Below are positions 39,574-51,200 of a DNA stretch of 64,000 bases, piece by piece. Under the pieces are notes generated by a model. It saw only the letters and a program-made list of their open reading frames with translations. It did no database searches and was not told the DNA's origin. Source of the stretch: Tolypeutes matacus (Eukaryota; Chordata; Mammalia; Cingulata; Chlamyphoridae); assembly GCA_026826555.1 (NCBI GenBank), contig JAKSZT010037307.1, forward strand, positions 2,991,879 to 3,055,878, in the 5' to 3' direction. Every line of letters begins with the position of its first letter. The stretch's first letter is position 1. The translations under genes and the position numbers were made by a program.

Positions 39574-39993
39574 GGGAAGCGAATGTCGCTCAAGCAATTG
39601 GGCTTCCATCTACTAAGTAGGAGGTCCAGGGTTCGATTCCTGGGGCCTCCTGGTGAAAAACAATCTGACCTGCGCAGCGAGCTGGCCCATACAGAATGCT
39701 AGCCCACACAGAGTGCTGGCCTGCGCAGGACTGCTGGCCTGCACGGAGAGCTGGCGCACCAAGATGATGCAACAAAAAGAGAGAAGAGAGGCAATAAGAG
39801 ATGCAGCAGACCAGGGTGCTGAGGTGGAACAAGAGATTGAGCACCTCTCTCCCACTCTGGAAGGTCCCAGAATCGGTTCCTGGTGCTGCCTCAAGAGAAG
39901 TCAAGCAGACACAAAAGAACACACAGCAAATAGACGCAAAGAGCAGACGAGTTGGGGGGGGGGGGCGGCGGATAAATCTTTAAAAAAAAAAAA
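39574..39993 (+). mobile_element. Composite SINE with repeated linker
   Basis: gggaagcgaatgtcgctcaa start, B box ggttcgattcctgg, then a linker with three variants of ctggcctgcgcagg, second unit and tail. Confidence 0.85.
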
Positions 39994-40883
39994 AACAGTT
40001 GTTTTCTATACACCGGGAAGGTATATTCTGGAATGGAAATTTTAAAAACAACTTCATACACAAGAGCTCCTAAAAGAGTAAAATACCTAGGAATAAATTT
40101 AGCCAAGGAGATCAAGGCCTTGTACACTGAAAACTACAAACACTGCCAAAAGAAATTGAAGACCTAAATAAATGGCAAGATAGTCCATGTCCATGGATAG
40201 GAAGACAATATTATTAAGATGTTAATACTACCCAAAAAAATCTCCAAATTCAACATAATGTCTGTCAAAATCCCAGTCTTTTTTTCCCTTTTTTTTTTTT
40301 TGGCAGAAATGGAAAATCTGATCCTCAAATTCAGATGCAGTCTCAAGGGGTCACAAATAGCCAAATCAACATTGCAAAGGAAGAACAAAGTTGGAGGACT
40401 CACACTTCTGATTTCAAAACTTACTACAAAGCCACAGTAATCAAAACAATGTGAAATTGGCATAAAGATAGACATATAGACCAATGGAATAGAATTAAGA
40501 ATTCAGAAATAAACCTATTCATCTATGGCCTACTGAATTTTGACAAGGGTACCAAGTACATTAATTGAAAAAAGAACAGTCTTAGTAATAAATAGTATTG
40601 GAAAAACTGGATATCTACTTGCAAAAGAATGAAGTGCAATCCCTCCATCACACCATATTAAAATTAAATTGATCAAGGACCTAAACATAAGAGCCCAAAA
40701 CCATAAAATCTCTAGAAGAAAACATACAAAGGAACCTTCATAACTTTGGATTTGGTAGTGGTTTCTTAGATATGACACCAAAAGCATGAGCAACAAAAGA
40801 AAAAAATAGATAAAATGACTTCATTAAAATTTTAAAATTTTGTATGTTAAAGGACACTATCAAGAAAGTGAAAAGACAACCTA

Positions 40884-40993
40884 TAGTGTGGAGTGGGTAC
40901 AGCTCAGTGGTTGAGTGCCTGCTTTGCATATATGAGGTCCCGGGTTCAATCCCCAGTACCTCCTATTAAAAAATTAATAAATTAATTTTTTAA
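40884..40993 (+). mobile_element. tRNA-Ala(UGC)-derived SINE, well preserved
   Basis: Bases 40894-40963 read like a tRNA-Ala: D-arm agctcagtgg, anticodon TGC at 40925-40927, B box ggttcaatccc (40943-40953), and acceptor ends that pair partly. Tail attaaaaaattaataaatt. Exact duplication aaaagacaaccta at 40871-40883 and 40994-41006. It is a SINE, not a tRNA gene. Confidence 0.9.
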
Positions 40994-41009
40994 AAAAGAC
41001 AACCTAGAG

Positions 41010-41275
41010 AATGGGTGCCTCCTAAAAAAGACAGCAAGCTGACACGATGGGCAGGTGCGGCAAGCTGACACAAGATGACTCAACAAGAGACACGGGAAGG
41101 AAAACATCTGAGAGACACACAAAGTAGGGAATGGAGGTGGCTCAAGCGATTAGGTGCCTCCCTCCCACATCAGAGGTCCCATGTTCAGCTCCTGGTGCCT
41201 CCTAAAGAAACAAGATGAACAGACACAGCAAGTGCAAAACATCGAGGGGGTGGGGAGAAATAATTAAATAAAAAA
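41010..41275 (+). mobile_element. Composite SINE, 5' part missing
   Basis: Starts abruptly at gtgcctcctaaaaaagacag and continues with the linker, a second tRNA-like unit and tail of the composite family. Confidence 0.78.
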
Positions 41276-41624
41276 AGGAATGATGTTCTGCTACATGCTA
41301 CAATATGGATGAGCCATGAAGACATCATGTTGAATGAAATATGCCAGAGACAGAAAAAGACATCATGGTATGATCTCGCTGATAGGAAATATCTAGAAGA
41401 AGCAAATTTCATAGAAACAGAGAGTAGATCATGGGGGGGCAGTTATTGTTTAATGGGTGCAGAGTTTTGCTTTGAAGTGATGAAAAAGTTGGGGTTAAGG
41501 TATATTGGTGATGGTAGCACAAATTTGTGAATGTAATTAATACCACTGGCTTGTGTACCTGAAAATGATTAAAATGGGACATTTTGAGTTGTATACATGT
41601 TACTACAGTAACAAGTGAAAGAGA

Positions 41625-41962
41625 GGAATGCGGATGTGGGCTCAACCAGTTGGGCGCCAGCCTACTACATGGGAGGTCCCAGCTTCAGGTCCCAGTGCCT
41701 CCTAAAGAAGACAAGCAGACGCCACAATGAGCAGATGCCACAAGCCAAGCAGCCACAGCCAGCAGCCAGCGGATGTGGCTCAGGCCGTTGGGCACTCACC
41801 TCCCACGTGGGATGTCCCAGTTCAGTTTTGGTGCCTCCTGGAGAAGGCGGAGAAGGCGAGCAAATAATGAACAGACAGCAGATGAGAGATCCATTGGGGG
41901 GGGGTAGGGGGGATAAATTAAAAAATAAAGTAAGCAAATAAATCTTTAAAAAAAAAATAAAA
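41625..41962 (+). mobile_element. Composite SINE
   Basis: ggaatgcggatgtgggctca start, two tRNA-like units (second at 41768) and a G-run plus A-rich tail. Confidence 0.8.
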
Positions 41963-41964
41963 GT

Positions 41965-43250
41965 AGGAGCAAGAGAGAGCCCGTCCGAGATCCACTGAGG
42001 CTGGGCTGGTTTCCAGCACAACGGGAATTTCTCCACCAGCCACTGGGGGCTCTGGGCTGCCTGGCCGGGCAGGGGGACAGGGTGGCATGTCCAGCATGTA
42101 TTCCTCGGTAATCTTCCTAACGTTTGTGCTGGAGGAAAATGCTCTGAATAATTCACAGCCAGCCCCTCCCTACGGGGCGCACGTCCAGGGGCTGTGGGTG
42201 CCGGCAGGGTCTTCATGGCAAGAGACGCGGCCCAGCCCCACCTCCCCGGGAGAGGAACAGGGAGGCCCCAGCTCTGCGCCCCTGGGGCCTGGGGCAGGGT
42301 GGGGCAGGGGGCTAAGCCAGAACGTCCAGGCGGCCACCCGAGTTTAAGGAACTGATCTCAGAACAACTCCCATCCCCTTCCCGAGACCCGGGCCCCGGTG
42401 GAGAGGAGAGGAGCGCCACTATGGGGGCACAGATTGAGGGGCCACCCTCCCTGCCCATGCCCCTGGACTCTCCATCTCACATCTCTGGCACCAAAGCACT
42501 CCCTCGACCACCTTCTCAGACTTCTTGGGCCCCAGTATCAACTGTCAGGGGCCTGGGTAGGGGTCTGCGGAAGCAAGGTCTCCCCTCAGCACTTACCCAC
42601 CATCCTTCTTTCCCTCCATGCCCCTGGAAGTGCTTCCCACCTGGCCCTCAGCTCTGTCCTCTAACCTCTGCACCCACACCCTCCTCAGCAAAGTCCTGGG
42701 CAGGTAGTTAAGGGAGAAAACAGAAGCAATGGCTCGGAAACCCCAGGCTGCTTCAATGACCTCACGTCCTCCAGGCCCTGCCCCATGCATTGCTCAGCTC
42801 CCTTCATTCCTTCATGACAGAAGCTGTGAGACTTACCTCTGGTTGCTGTCTCCTTCCTCCAGGCCCTGGTGACGTCTGTGGGCACAGCCCATGCATGTGC
42901 TGGCTCTCTCCAGTCACAGGAGAATTCACCAGGCTGACTCATTCCTCCTCTTGAGAAGAAAGTCAGTGACTTTCTTCTCAAGAGACATCCAGGCGGTTTT
43001 TCTTCCCTGTGGCAGTCATTCTCACCTCCTGCTGCTGAGGCAACACTTAAATGTTGGAGTGGCCCAGGGCTCCCCATGGGCTCTCCTCTCTCCTCCCTGG
43101 GGAATTTTTTCCAGCCAGCGTGGTCTGCGGTGCCATCACCATGCTGCTCACTCAGGATTTAGCTCTCCAGCTGGAACGCTCCCCTGAGCTGGATGTCCCA
43201 TGGCCTCATTGACATCTCTATGAGGCTATCCAGCAGCCGTGCCAAACGCT
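41965..43250 (+). other. Intergenic GC-richer stretch with one hairpin
   Basis: GC-rich, non-repetitive sequence. It has several 80-130 codon frames on both strands but no clear splice sites or known similarity. A perfect hairpin at 42948-42984 is described in the findings. Confidence 0.4.
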
Positions 43251-43252
43251 CC

Positions 43253-43704
43253 TGTATCAGGCAGGGTTCTCTAGGGAAACAAAGTCAACAGGAAATATCT
43301 GTAAATATTTTGAGATTTTATAAAATTCTCTCACGTGGCCATGGGGATGCACAAGTCCAGATTCCGCAGGCAGGCTGCAAACCAGGGGCTCTGATGAAAG
43401 TCCAGTGAAGGTCCTTGATGAGTTCCTGGGAGATGTTGGCTGTCTGAAGATGAGCTGGGAAATTCTCTCTGAATGCTGACATCACTTCCCTTTTTAAGGC
43501 ATTTGACTGATCGGATAAAGCTTCACTCATTGCTGACGGTAATCTCCCTGGTTGATTGTAGATGTAATCAGCCATCTATGCAGTAAACTCACAGATGACT
43601 AAAGCCCATAAATGTCCTTGTATTACAGTTAGCCCAGTGCTTGCTTGACCAAACAACTGGGCACAATTACCTGGCTGAGTTGACACATTAGCCTAACCAT
43701 TGCA
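43253..43704 (-). mobile_element. LTR-like element
   Basis: Starts TGTATCAGGCAGGGTTCTCT and ends aaccattgca, so TG..CA ends; flanked by gctcc and cctcc (4 of 5 match). The start resembles the reverse of a common mammalian LTR 3' end. Family name not certain. Confidence 0.55.
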
Positions 43705-44339
43705 CCTCCCAACAACACAGCCCTTCCAGTCTACCAGAAGGTCCCATCAGCTCTTCTTTGAAATCCAGCAGCTGTTCTTCCCTTCGCCTCCTCAGCCTTG
43801 ATCCTCTGGCCATCCCATAAACTGCCAGAGAACTGAGGGAGAATGCCCGGGCAGGTGACATATCCTGACTAAAATCCTCAGGCAGCTTCCTGTTGCAAGT
43901 TCATACCTGGCCTGCAAAGGCCAAGTGGTCTGGATTGGGTCGCCCTCCCCATCCCTTTTCTCCAGCCACTGGAACCTTCTACAAAATGTATCTTGTTTTT
44001 ATTTAATGATTTTTAAAATAATTGTAATTACAGGAATAGAACATAAATTTAAAAAGAAAAAACATAAAACAAAGTCATTCAGCTCAACAATTTTTCATAG
44101 GGCAAATACCCACAACCCACCCCCGATGAAAAATGAGAACAGAGCTCCACAAACTTCCTTGTGGCCCACCAGCCACCACCACCCCCCCCCCGCACTATCC
44201 CAAGTTTTATGGTGACATGATCATCACTTCCTTGATTTTCTTGATCGTTTTATCACCTAAGCATGCCTTTCTAAAAAACTCTTCATATACTTACACATAC
44301 ACCTATAGTAAAAATAAATTATATTTATTTTATTTATAA

Positions 44340-44990
44340 GAAAATAGAAATCCTCATTGGACTCAATGGCAGGGATACAATAATGGACAACGGCCGTCCC
44401 AGGGAATGGAGAGAGTCTGCAGCTGCAGGCAGGGTAGTCCCATCCATCTTCCCCATGAGATATAAGCCCCCTCTCAATTGAAGGTGGAGTGGACGTTACC
44501 ATTCCAGAATCCTTGGGATTGTGGAAAGAGCTGTGAACTAGAGTGGACTTACTGGTATTCTACTATAGACATATTATGATTCTAGCAATGGAAGAAATTA
44601 GAACATTGATGTGGAGCCAGTGGCCACTGGAGGCTCTGAGGGCAGGGAGAGGGAAAAACAGTTGTAATATGGAAACTTTATCAGGACTTGGGAATTGTCC
44701 TAAGTGATGTTGCAATGACAGATATAGTCCATTTTATATCATCACATAACATGCAGAGCTGTGTGGGAGAGAGTGTAGACTACAATGTGAACTATGGTCC
44801 ATGCTTAATGTCAAAGCCCCAGGATGCATTTATCAATTGCAATGAATGTGCCACACTAATGAAGGATGATCATGTGGGAGGGTGTGGGAGGTGTGAGGAG
44901 TGGGGCACATGGGAATCCCTATATCTTTTGTGTAACATTTTTGTAAACTAAGTATCCTTTAAAAAATAATAAAAAATATACATATATTTT
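44340..44990 (+). mobile_element. Sense L1 3' UTR
   Basis: The stretch ggttgcaatgacagatatagtc to tgtaaactaagtatccttt is the reverse complement of the L1 3' UTR piece at 62590-62715, so both belong to the same family. It ends in an A-rich tail. Confidence 0.7.
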
Positions 44991-45292
44991 CAAAAAAAGA
45001 TAAAAGAAACCATCATAACTACTATTGTTAAGTGCAGTCTTTTCCTCTTTTGTTTAGTTCTGCCTCTCTCTTCGATGACCTTCACTCTCTATAACCCATG
45101 TATATCATCAATATAGTCCCTATTTTCTCCTTGCTTACATGAATCGTGAAAACACACACAGTCACACAGGGTAGTTTGTCTTTGTTGTACAAATTTAGAT
45201 AATTTTGTACATGCTGTTCTGCATCTTGCTTTTCTCACGCATCCTAATTTTCTGGCAGGCCCTCCAGGTCAAGCTTATGTTAACTCTTTCTT

Positions 45293-45945
45293 TTTGACGG
45301 TGGCAGAAGACCTGTACACAAATTTTTTGATACTCCTCCCACAAAAGGTGGAATCTAATTCCCCTCTCCTTGAATATGGGCTGGCCTTATTGACTCACTG
45401 CTAATGAATAGAATGCAGCAGAAGTGACACTGTGTGACTTCCAAATCCATGTTAGAAAAGGTGATAACATCTGCCACCTTGATTTCTCTTGGGACAGTCA
45501 TCCTTGGAACCCAGCCACCATGTAGAAGGAAGCCCAGGGCATGATCTATATTCCTCGTCTGCTGATGAGTTTGAATATCTTTTCATGTTGTGAAGTTCTG
45601 CTAACAAATACTGATTTTGCCCAGTGTGAGAAGTGCCAATTCCCAAGTGATGGACAAATCCCAACCCCACTCCCTTATATCTCAGCTTCCTTGGACCTAG
45701 GAGCTGCACAGGTGACCCAGTTTTAGTCAATGAGACATCCATGAAAATCTGCTGAGGGTTCTTCAGGCTTTGGCTTACCTGATAAAAAAAGATATATGTG
45801 GCTGGTCCTGATCTTCCACTTCCTCCTGCTTGAAATACTGATGTGATGTCTGGAGAAGTTGCAGCCCTCTTGCAATGCTAGGCCACAAGCATGAGGATAA
45901 AGTCAACATGCTAAGGATGGTGGCAGGGGAATCCAAAGAGCATGG
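45293..45945 (-). mobile_element. Old MLT/MaLR-like LTR remnants
   Basis: Two blocks (45293-45540, 45690-45945) carry text typical of old mammalian LTRs (ggcagaagacctgtac, aggtgacccagttttagtca). Orientation and family are uncertain. Confidence 0.35.
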
Positions 45946-46140
45946 GTCAGTAATTCCACTGCTGGGCTATACCAAACAGAAATGACTGGTTGTGTCCACA
46001 AAAAGACATGTTCAAATACATATTCATGGTAGCCAAAAATCTGGAATCAACCTAGATAACCATCAAAGGTGGAATGGAACAACAATTTGTGTTATAGTCA
46101 TACAATGCAGTGGAGAAATGGAAACAACCCAACATGCAGA
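45945..46140 (+). mobile_element. Old sense L1 3' end
   Basis: Follows the L1 pattern cagcaattccact..ggaaacaaccca with gaps. Confidence 0.6.
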
Positions 46141-47097
46141 GTATGGTGTTTATGTCCAGGGCAGTGGGAAAGATGGATCTGAGAAGGGGCCATCTGAGCT
46201 AAGATTGATCCAAAAGTATTAGTTGAGCAGGTAAAGAGTTAGGGGAAGCCATTCCTGGCAGAGGGCACATTAAGAATAAAGGGCTTGAGGAAAAGTCATG
46301 TTGGAGGAATATGAAAAAGATGCTTGGGTCTAACAGAAGAAATAGCTCAGAACTCAAGCGAAGGATGCACAGATCTTGACGGCATGAGGGAAAGACCAGA
46401 GATTTGGAGGACTGGTCCAGGAATCCTGATGTGCAAAACACAGGAGGAGAAAAAGGAGGAAAAAAAGGGACTGACACAGTTGAGGCACCAATCAGTCAAA
46501 TTACAGAAGAAAACTTCGCTGACATGAAGAGAAAGCTGCATCTGCAGATGGGAGAGCCAACCACATTCCCAGGCAGGATGGAAGGGAGAAGAACCTATGG
46601 TGCATCCTCAAACTCCCAGGAGAAAGAAAACATTGTACAAGCTCCCAGACAGATAAACAAGTTACCTACCAAGAAAAAGGGCCAGCTGGCCTTAAACTCT
46701 TCCCTATAATACAGGCATGCTAATCCACTGCCAGGACTCCTCTGCCCATCCAGGGACAATCCTTATGCCTGGAGAAGGAAAGTAAACACTGATGGAATGG
46801 AAGAAAGAAAGAAAAAAAAAGACCTTCCATTACCACTGACCAATTACCATTTCCATTTCCAAGATATGAACAAATGGAAAGACATATCAAATTCATGGTG
46901 TGGCTCTCAGCTGAGTCTTTCTCTGGGAATGGTCCTCAGCAGAAGGCAGTCACCTCACCTAAGGGCGACCACCCCCTGCTCCAAAGGCAAACTTGTGCCC
47001 TCCCAGTTCCCTGCAGAGGTAGCCACTATTCTAACCTGTTTGCATAGATAAATTGTGCCTACTTAAAAATTCATATAAATGGAATCATACAGCACAT
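46141..47097 (+). other. Intergenic, partly old L2-like
   Basis: 46150-46310 resembles antisense L2 (gaagccattcctggcagagg). The rest holds nothing I recognise. Confidence 0.35.
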
Positions 47098-47470
47098 GCA
47101 CATTCATCTACAGTCACTCTGTCCATCCGTTTCCTTACAGCCATCTGTCCACCGGTATAACCCCTCCCTCGTCTACCCCTCTAGTCACTCTTCTGGTCCT
47201 CTGTCCGACACCTATCTCCATCCACTCCGCTGTGAACCCTCTACAGCCACCCTTCCGTCCATCTGTCCACCCATCCACCAGGGTGACCAACTGTCCCAGT
47301 TTGCCCAGGACTGTTCCGATGTTAGCACTGAAAATCCCGCATCCCGGGAAACCCCTCATTCCCGGGCAAACAGGGACGGTTGGTTGCCTGGTCCATTTGT
47401 CCCACAGGCATTCCGCGGTCCACCTATCCGTCCACAGCTCGTCACCCACCCACCCATCTGGCCTTCCGGC
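47098..47470 (+). repeat. Degenerate (TCCA/CCAT)n-rich tract
   Basis: Repeated variants of ccatctgtccacc run through this stretch and are interrupted by the palindromic element. They produce long but meaningless reading frames on both strands. Confidence 0.6.
47285..47386. mobile_element. Short palindromic MITE-like element
   Basis: The ends gaccaactgtccc.gtttgccc and gggcaaac.gggac.gttggt are inverted copies of each other around a 100-bp unit rich in cccggg. The pattern matches an old mammalian non-autonomous palindromic repeat that I recognise by sight but cannot name. It lies inside a TCCA-rich stretch just upstream of the CpG island. Confidence 0.5.
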
Positions 47471-47479
47471 CGCCCTCAC

Positions 47480-47752
47480 CCGCTCCCTGGGGTTCTACCG
47501 GCTGTGGAGGAGGGGGGCTTTCCCCCACCCTTTGCCCCCGGCCCCGCCCCTTTCGGAAGCCGCCGCAGCGAATCTGGGCGCCCTAGCAACAGCGCCTTTC
47601 GGGCGGCCCAGTCCCGAGTGCCGCTCGCGTCCCAGCCAATGGAGAGGGGCGCTGGGAGCGAGGCGCGGGGGCGGGGCTCGGCGCAGCCGCCGCCATCTTG
47701 GGGAGAGAGAAACAATAGGACGGAAGCGCCGCGGGACCGGGCCGGGCCGCAG
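47480..47752 (+). promoter_or_regulatory. IP6K2: CpG-island promoter, likely IP6K2
   Basis: This is the one dense CpG-rich, GC-rich block in the window. It contains an RFX-like half site (cctagcaac, 47582-47590), a CCAAT box (47636-47640), a GC box (ggggcgggg, about 47667), a YY1-type motif (gccgccatcttg, 47689-47700) and an ETS motif (cggaag, 47721). I see no TATA box. The order CCAAT, GC box, YY1, ETS, splice donor suggests rightward transcription, in the direction expected if IP6K2 follows PRKAR2A as in human. The gene name rests on gene order only. Confidence 0.7.
47660..47752 (+). other. IP6K2: Putative non-coding first exon of IP6K2
   Basis: A strong splice donor (ccgcag|gtaacg, cut after 47752) sits at the downstream edge of the CpG island, 52 bases after the YY1-type motif that is often found at or just after start sites. 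No ATG starts a long frame on this strand before the donor, so it would be a UTR exon. IP6K2 makes the inositol hexakisphosphate kinase that produces the pyrophosphate InsP7. The 5' end given here is approximate. Confidence 0.5.
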
Positions 47753-47841
47753 GTAACGCCCGCCTCGCCGGGCCCGCTGGCCCTGCCGCCCGCCCCGGGG
47801 GCCGTGGGGAAAGGGTTTCCCAGGCCGTTGGCGGCGGGCTG

Positions 47842-48200
47842 GGGTCTCTGGGCACTGGGGCTCTCCCCGGGTCACTGGGAAAAGGGGGTCTCCCCGGGTC
47901 TTTGTGGGATCGGGTTGCTCCGGGTCGTTTGGGAGGGGCAGTGTTTCTTCAGGTCATTGTGGGGAAGTGATGTCCCCTGGTTTGGGGGGACAGAATCTTC
48001 CTGGATCATTGGGAGTGGTCTCTCGGGTTTGTGGGGGCGGCATCTTCCCCTGTCATTGAAGAGGTCTCCGGGTCTTTGTTGGGGGGGCGGGGGTCAGGAT
48101 CTCCTGGGTCACTGGGGAGTCTTCCCCAGGTCATTGGCGACCACAATCTCTCGGGTTACCGGGGGGTTGGGGGGGGGGGCTTCCGAGGGTCTTTAGGTGG
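47842..48200 (+). repeat. Diverged G-rich minisatellite, about 26-bp unit
   Basis: Roughly a dozen variants of the motif cCCGGGTCatTGGGga, spaced about 18-35 bases apart (e.g. near 47866, 47894, 47918, 47946, 47998, 48065, 48101, 48126), begin about 90 bp after the putative exon-1 donor. Runs of three to ten G lie on the + (non-template) strand. Units are too diverged for a recent expansion. Confidence 0.7.
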
Positions 48201-51200
48201 AGGAGTCGGCCCAGTGCCTCAGGTACTGTTACCTGGGGCCGGCAGGTACAGCCATTTTGGGTGTTGAACGCCAGTTGGGTGTGTCAGCTGGTGCTTGGTG
48301 GGGAGTCTGCACATCTAACCTTATTGTCGAAAGAACGACTTAAAACGGATCGCTTCTTTATAGTGCTAGTTTCACCATGGTTGGAGCTTTAGTTCCCTTC
48401 ACATGTGGTTCCAGGCTCCTTTTGTCTTTTGCATCCTGAGTTGTTTCGTTGTAGGATTTTATTGGGTCTCATGTATTAGGAAAGCTGCTGTAGCAGAAAA
48501 ATGAGTTAAAGTGTTGTGAAAATAAAATGTAGAAACCAGTAAAATCTAATGTTCTTAAATACGAGGGGAAACAGAAGCTAGTCACTTCCCGTAGTAAAAC
48601 ATTTTGGTACACAGAATATGAATACAATGAAATCATTTGAAAGAATAAAGTTTTAAGAAAAAGTACTGAAACTTCTGAAAAGTGCTAATAAAAATGTTGA
48701 TCACCAGTATGATGATTTAAAAACAAAACCCATGATTACCGTAATTTTTATGAATGCTGGTATTTAAGATATTTGCTACATTTGCATTTTTAGCGTAATG
48801 ACAGCTAACATTTTTGGTGAACAGAGATGCTTATTTACATAGGTTGTTGCCGTGGGATTCTGTATATATAATTGCATCCTGTAACCTGGTGTTTAGTATT
48901 TAAAGAAAACTTTCAGATGTTGATGTTTTTTAACTTTAGCAAGTCAGAATTAGAAACTGAGCAAGACGAATACACAATCATATTTGACATAATAAGCCAG
49001 GTGACTTATTGCTTGGTAACTTTTTCTTTTGGAGAAAAAGCTAGTTGAACTGTTAACTGTCATTCCAATTGATTTGCCTGCTTTGTGGTTTTAAAGAAGA
49101 ATTCGCAGAAATTGTTAGAAATCAAGTGAATGAGATCTAGGACTGGAATTGATATAATTGTAGAAACCAGTTTAGCAGGTGTAATAGATTTTTTCTGTGC
49201 TTGGAGGCTTCATAGGTGACAGACAGGTATACTGTGCACACCAGCCTGAGCAGTGGAATGTGCCAGGAAGGAGCAACCGCTAACTGATGAGCCTCAGCCA
49301 GTCTCCCTGCAGAGGCGTGCTAGAGCCTTCTGTAAGCACCGGAGATGTCACTGGTATCCAGGCAACCGGGATGAGCCTGAGCTTCCCTGAGGCCAGCTTG
49401 CTGAGGTGAAAATTTTCCATTGTATGGCTCATAAAGAGTGCGCTGGGGAAGAATTTTTTGCTTTAAGTGAAGTTATTTTTACCTTAGGAAACAATTAGAA
49501 CACATCTTTGCACACTAGAAAGTAAGCGGATGCATGTTTTGTTTTTAAAAGAAATCTTTTGTCAATATGCATACCGTGTAATAAAAGTAACAAGTAGTAG
49601 TAGCAGTAATGTTTTGCAGTAGATTTTGGTGGCAAGGAAAAGTACTCCTCCCCTAGAATTGAAATTTAGAGTCTACCTTGGAGTTTGAAGAAAAGACACT
49701 CTCCCCCAAGATGATGCACAGTTCAACTGGGTCTGACGCCGTTGCTGCCTTCAGCAGTTACCAACTCTTAGCCAGTCTTGTTTCATCTACACTCTAGCCC
49801 ACCCCCTTAAAACAACAACAAAAAGCTGGATTATTTTTGAAGCATATTCAAGAAATGTGGTTTTATCCATAAATATTTCACAGTGCATCTTTAAAAGACA
49901 AGGAGCTAGTCAGGCATTACCATTATCCTGTCTACAAAATGACGATAATTCCTTAGTTTCATCAAATATCCAGTCATTTTTCAAATGTCCCTGATAGTCT
50001 CATCATAAGTTTTTTTTTTTACAGTGGGTTTGTTCGAATCAGGACCCAAATAAGGATCCTGTGCACATTGCATTTGATTGAAGTGGCTCTTAATTTATGT
50101 GCACTCATGCTATTTGATAAAGCAGCTGTTGTTTCTGTAGAGTGCCCCGTATGCTTCTTTTTGCTGACCTCTCCCTGTACTTGAGACCTTTTGATGCTGG
50201 TGGCCAAGTTTGAAGGGGTCTGTCCTGGGTTGTTTGTCTTTTCAGTGATGATGGAACCTAGAAGGAATGCCAAAGCTTATTCAAACGTGAGCCCCAAACT
50301 GTGAGCTCTGAGGGTTGTCAGGGACCTAAAGGGCCACACTGGGAGACCTTCCTCCCTCTGTGTCATGTGGTCCAAAGTGTCTGAGCCCTGGATATAGCAC
50401 AAGGAACTGGGAAGAGGCACTTACCCTTGGCCTCCAGGAAGGTGTAGATGTTCTACCTCTATGTCTCTTTCAGGCCTCCTCCTGCACACCCTTTGCTCAC
50501 AGGTGGTTCATAGGAGGCCTTCCTTAACCTCGCCCTCTTCTTTCTTTGGCGTTATTCTTGGGGTGTCTTTTGTCTTCCCTTTGTAGGTAATTCCCAAATC
50601 TTTTTTCAATTTCTGTTCACTCAAGTTCCAGTCCCACTGCTCCCAGCTGTCTGCCAAACATTTCTTCTTGAGGGCTTAACCATCCTCTCACCACAGCTCA
50701 ACTCAGTATCTCTTCTTCTCAGCCATTCCTGACTTCATGAACAAACTGTCTTTGTTCTGACTTGTGAAGGCCCAAAATCTGATTCATCCCTTTAATTTGA
50801 TTCCCTCTATTTGGTTCTGAAGATGGAGTCCATGACTGCCCTCCCCCCTCCATTGTATGCAGATTTCCATAGGGGTGTGTATTTTTCAGGAGAGTGGTCT
50901 GCAGCTGTCTGATTCTCCAGGGGGTCACTGTCCCTCCCCACCCCCACAAGTTAAGAACTGTGTACTATATCTAGATATCTACCACGCCCTGGCTTCCTTT
51001 ATTCCATTGCATGGGCTGAGTACCCTCAACGGGCTGGGCAAGACACCAGGCTCAGTGGATGCAGTGGAGAAGGCAAGAATCCCTGCATGGTGCCGAGTGT
51101 GCCACTCAGTGGGGGAGTTGACAAAGGAAACATGTCATTCCAGGTGGGACAGGCATCTGGAGACAGCAGCCCTGTGCCTTGGCTACAGGTTTTGAGGTCT

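Larger units (their letters stand above)
40000..41622 (+). mobile_element. Sense L1, ORF2 3' half and 3' UTR
   Basis: ORF2 end text (aggaataaatttagccaagg at 40090, accaatggaatagaattaag at 40479) runs to about 40880 and the 3' UTR from about 41278 to 41622, interrupted by two SINE pieces. Frameshifted by a T-run at 40277-40302. Confidence 0.8.

Noticed and set aside
40894..40963. A tRNA-Ala gene
   Set aside because: The target duplication, A-rich tail and imperfect acceptor pairing show a SINE. The T8 position and several stem pairs are changed.
41665..42216. 183-codon minus-strand frame
   Set aside because: It starts in unique GC-rich DNA and reads into the antisense side of a SINE; no similarity or splice support.
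47583..47699. Minus-strand frame starting ATGGCGGCGGCT in the CpG island
   Set aside because: The ATG lies in a YY1-type motif (ccaagatggcggc), and the frame is a GC-rich chance ORF that ends soon after. Promoter motifs and the splice donor fit plus-strand transcription better.
47096..48196. 366-codon plus-strand frame over the CpG island
   Set aside because: It runs through TCCA repeats, a palindromic repeat, the promoter and the minisatellite. High GC removes stops; there is no domain-like sequence and the splice donor falls inside it.
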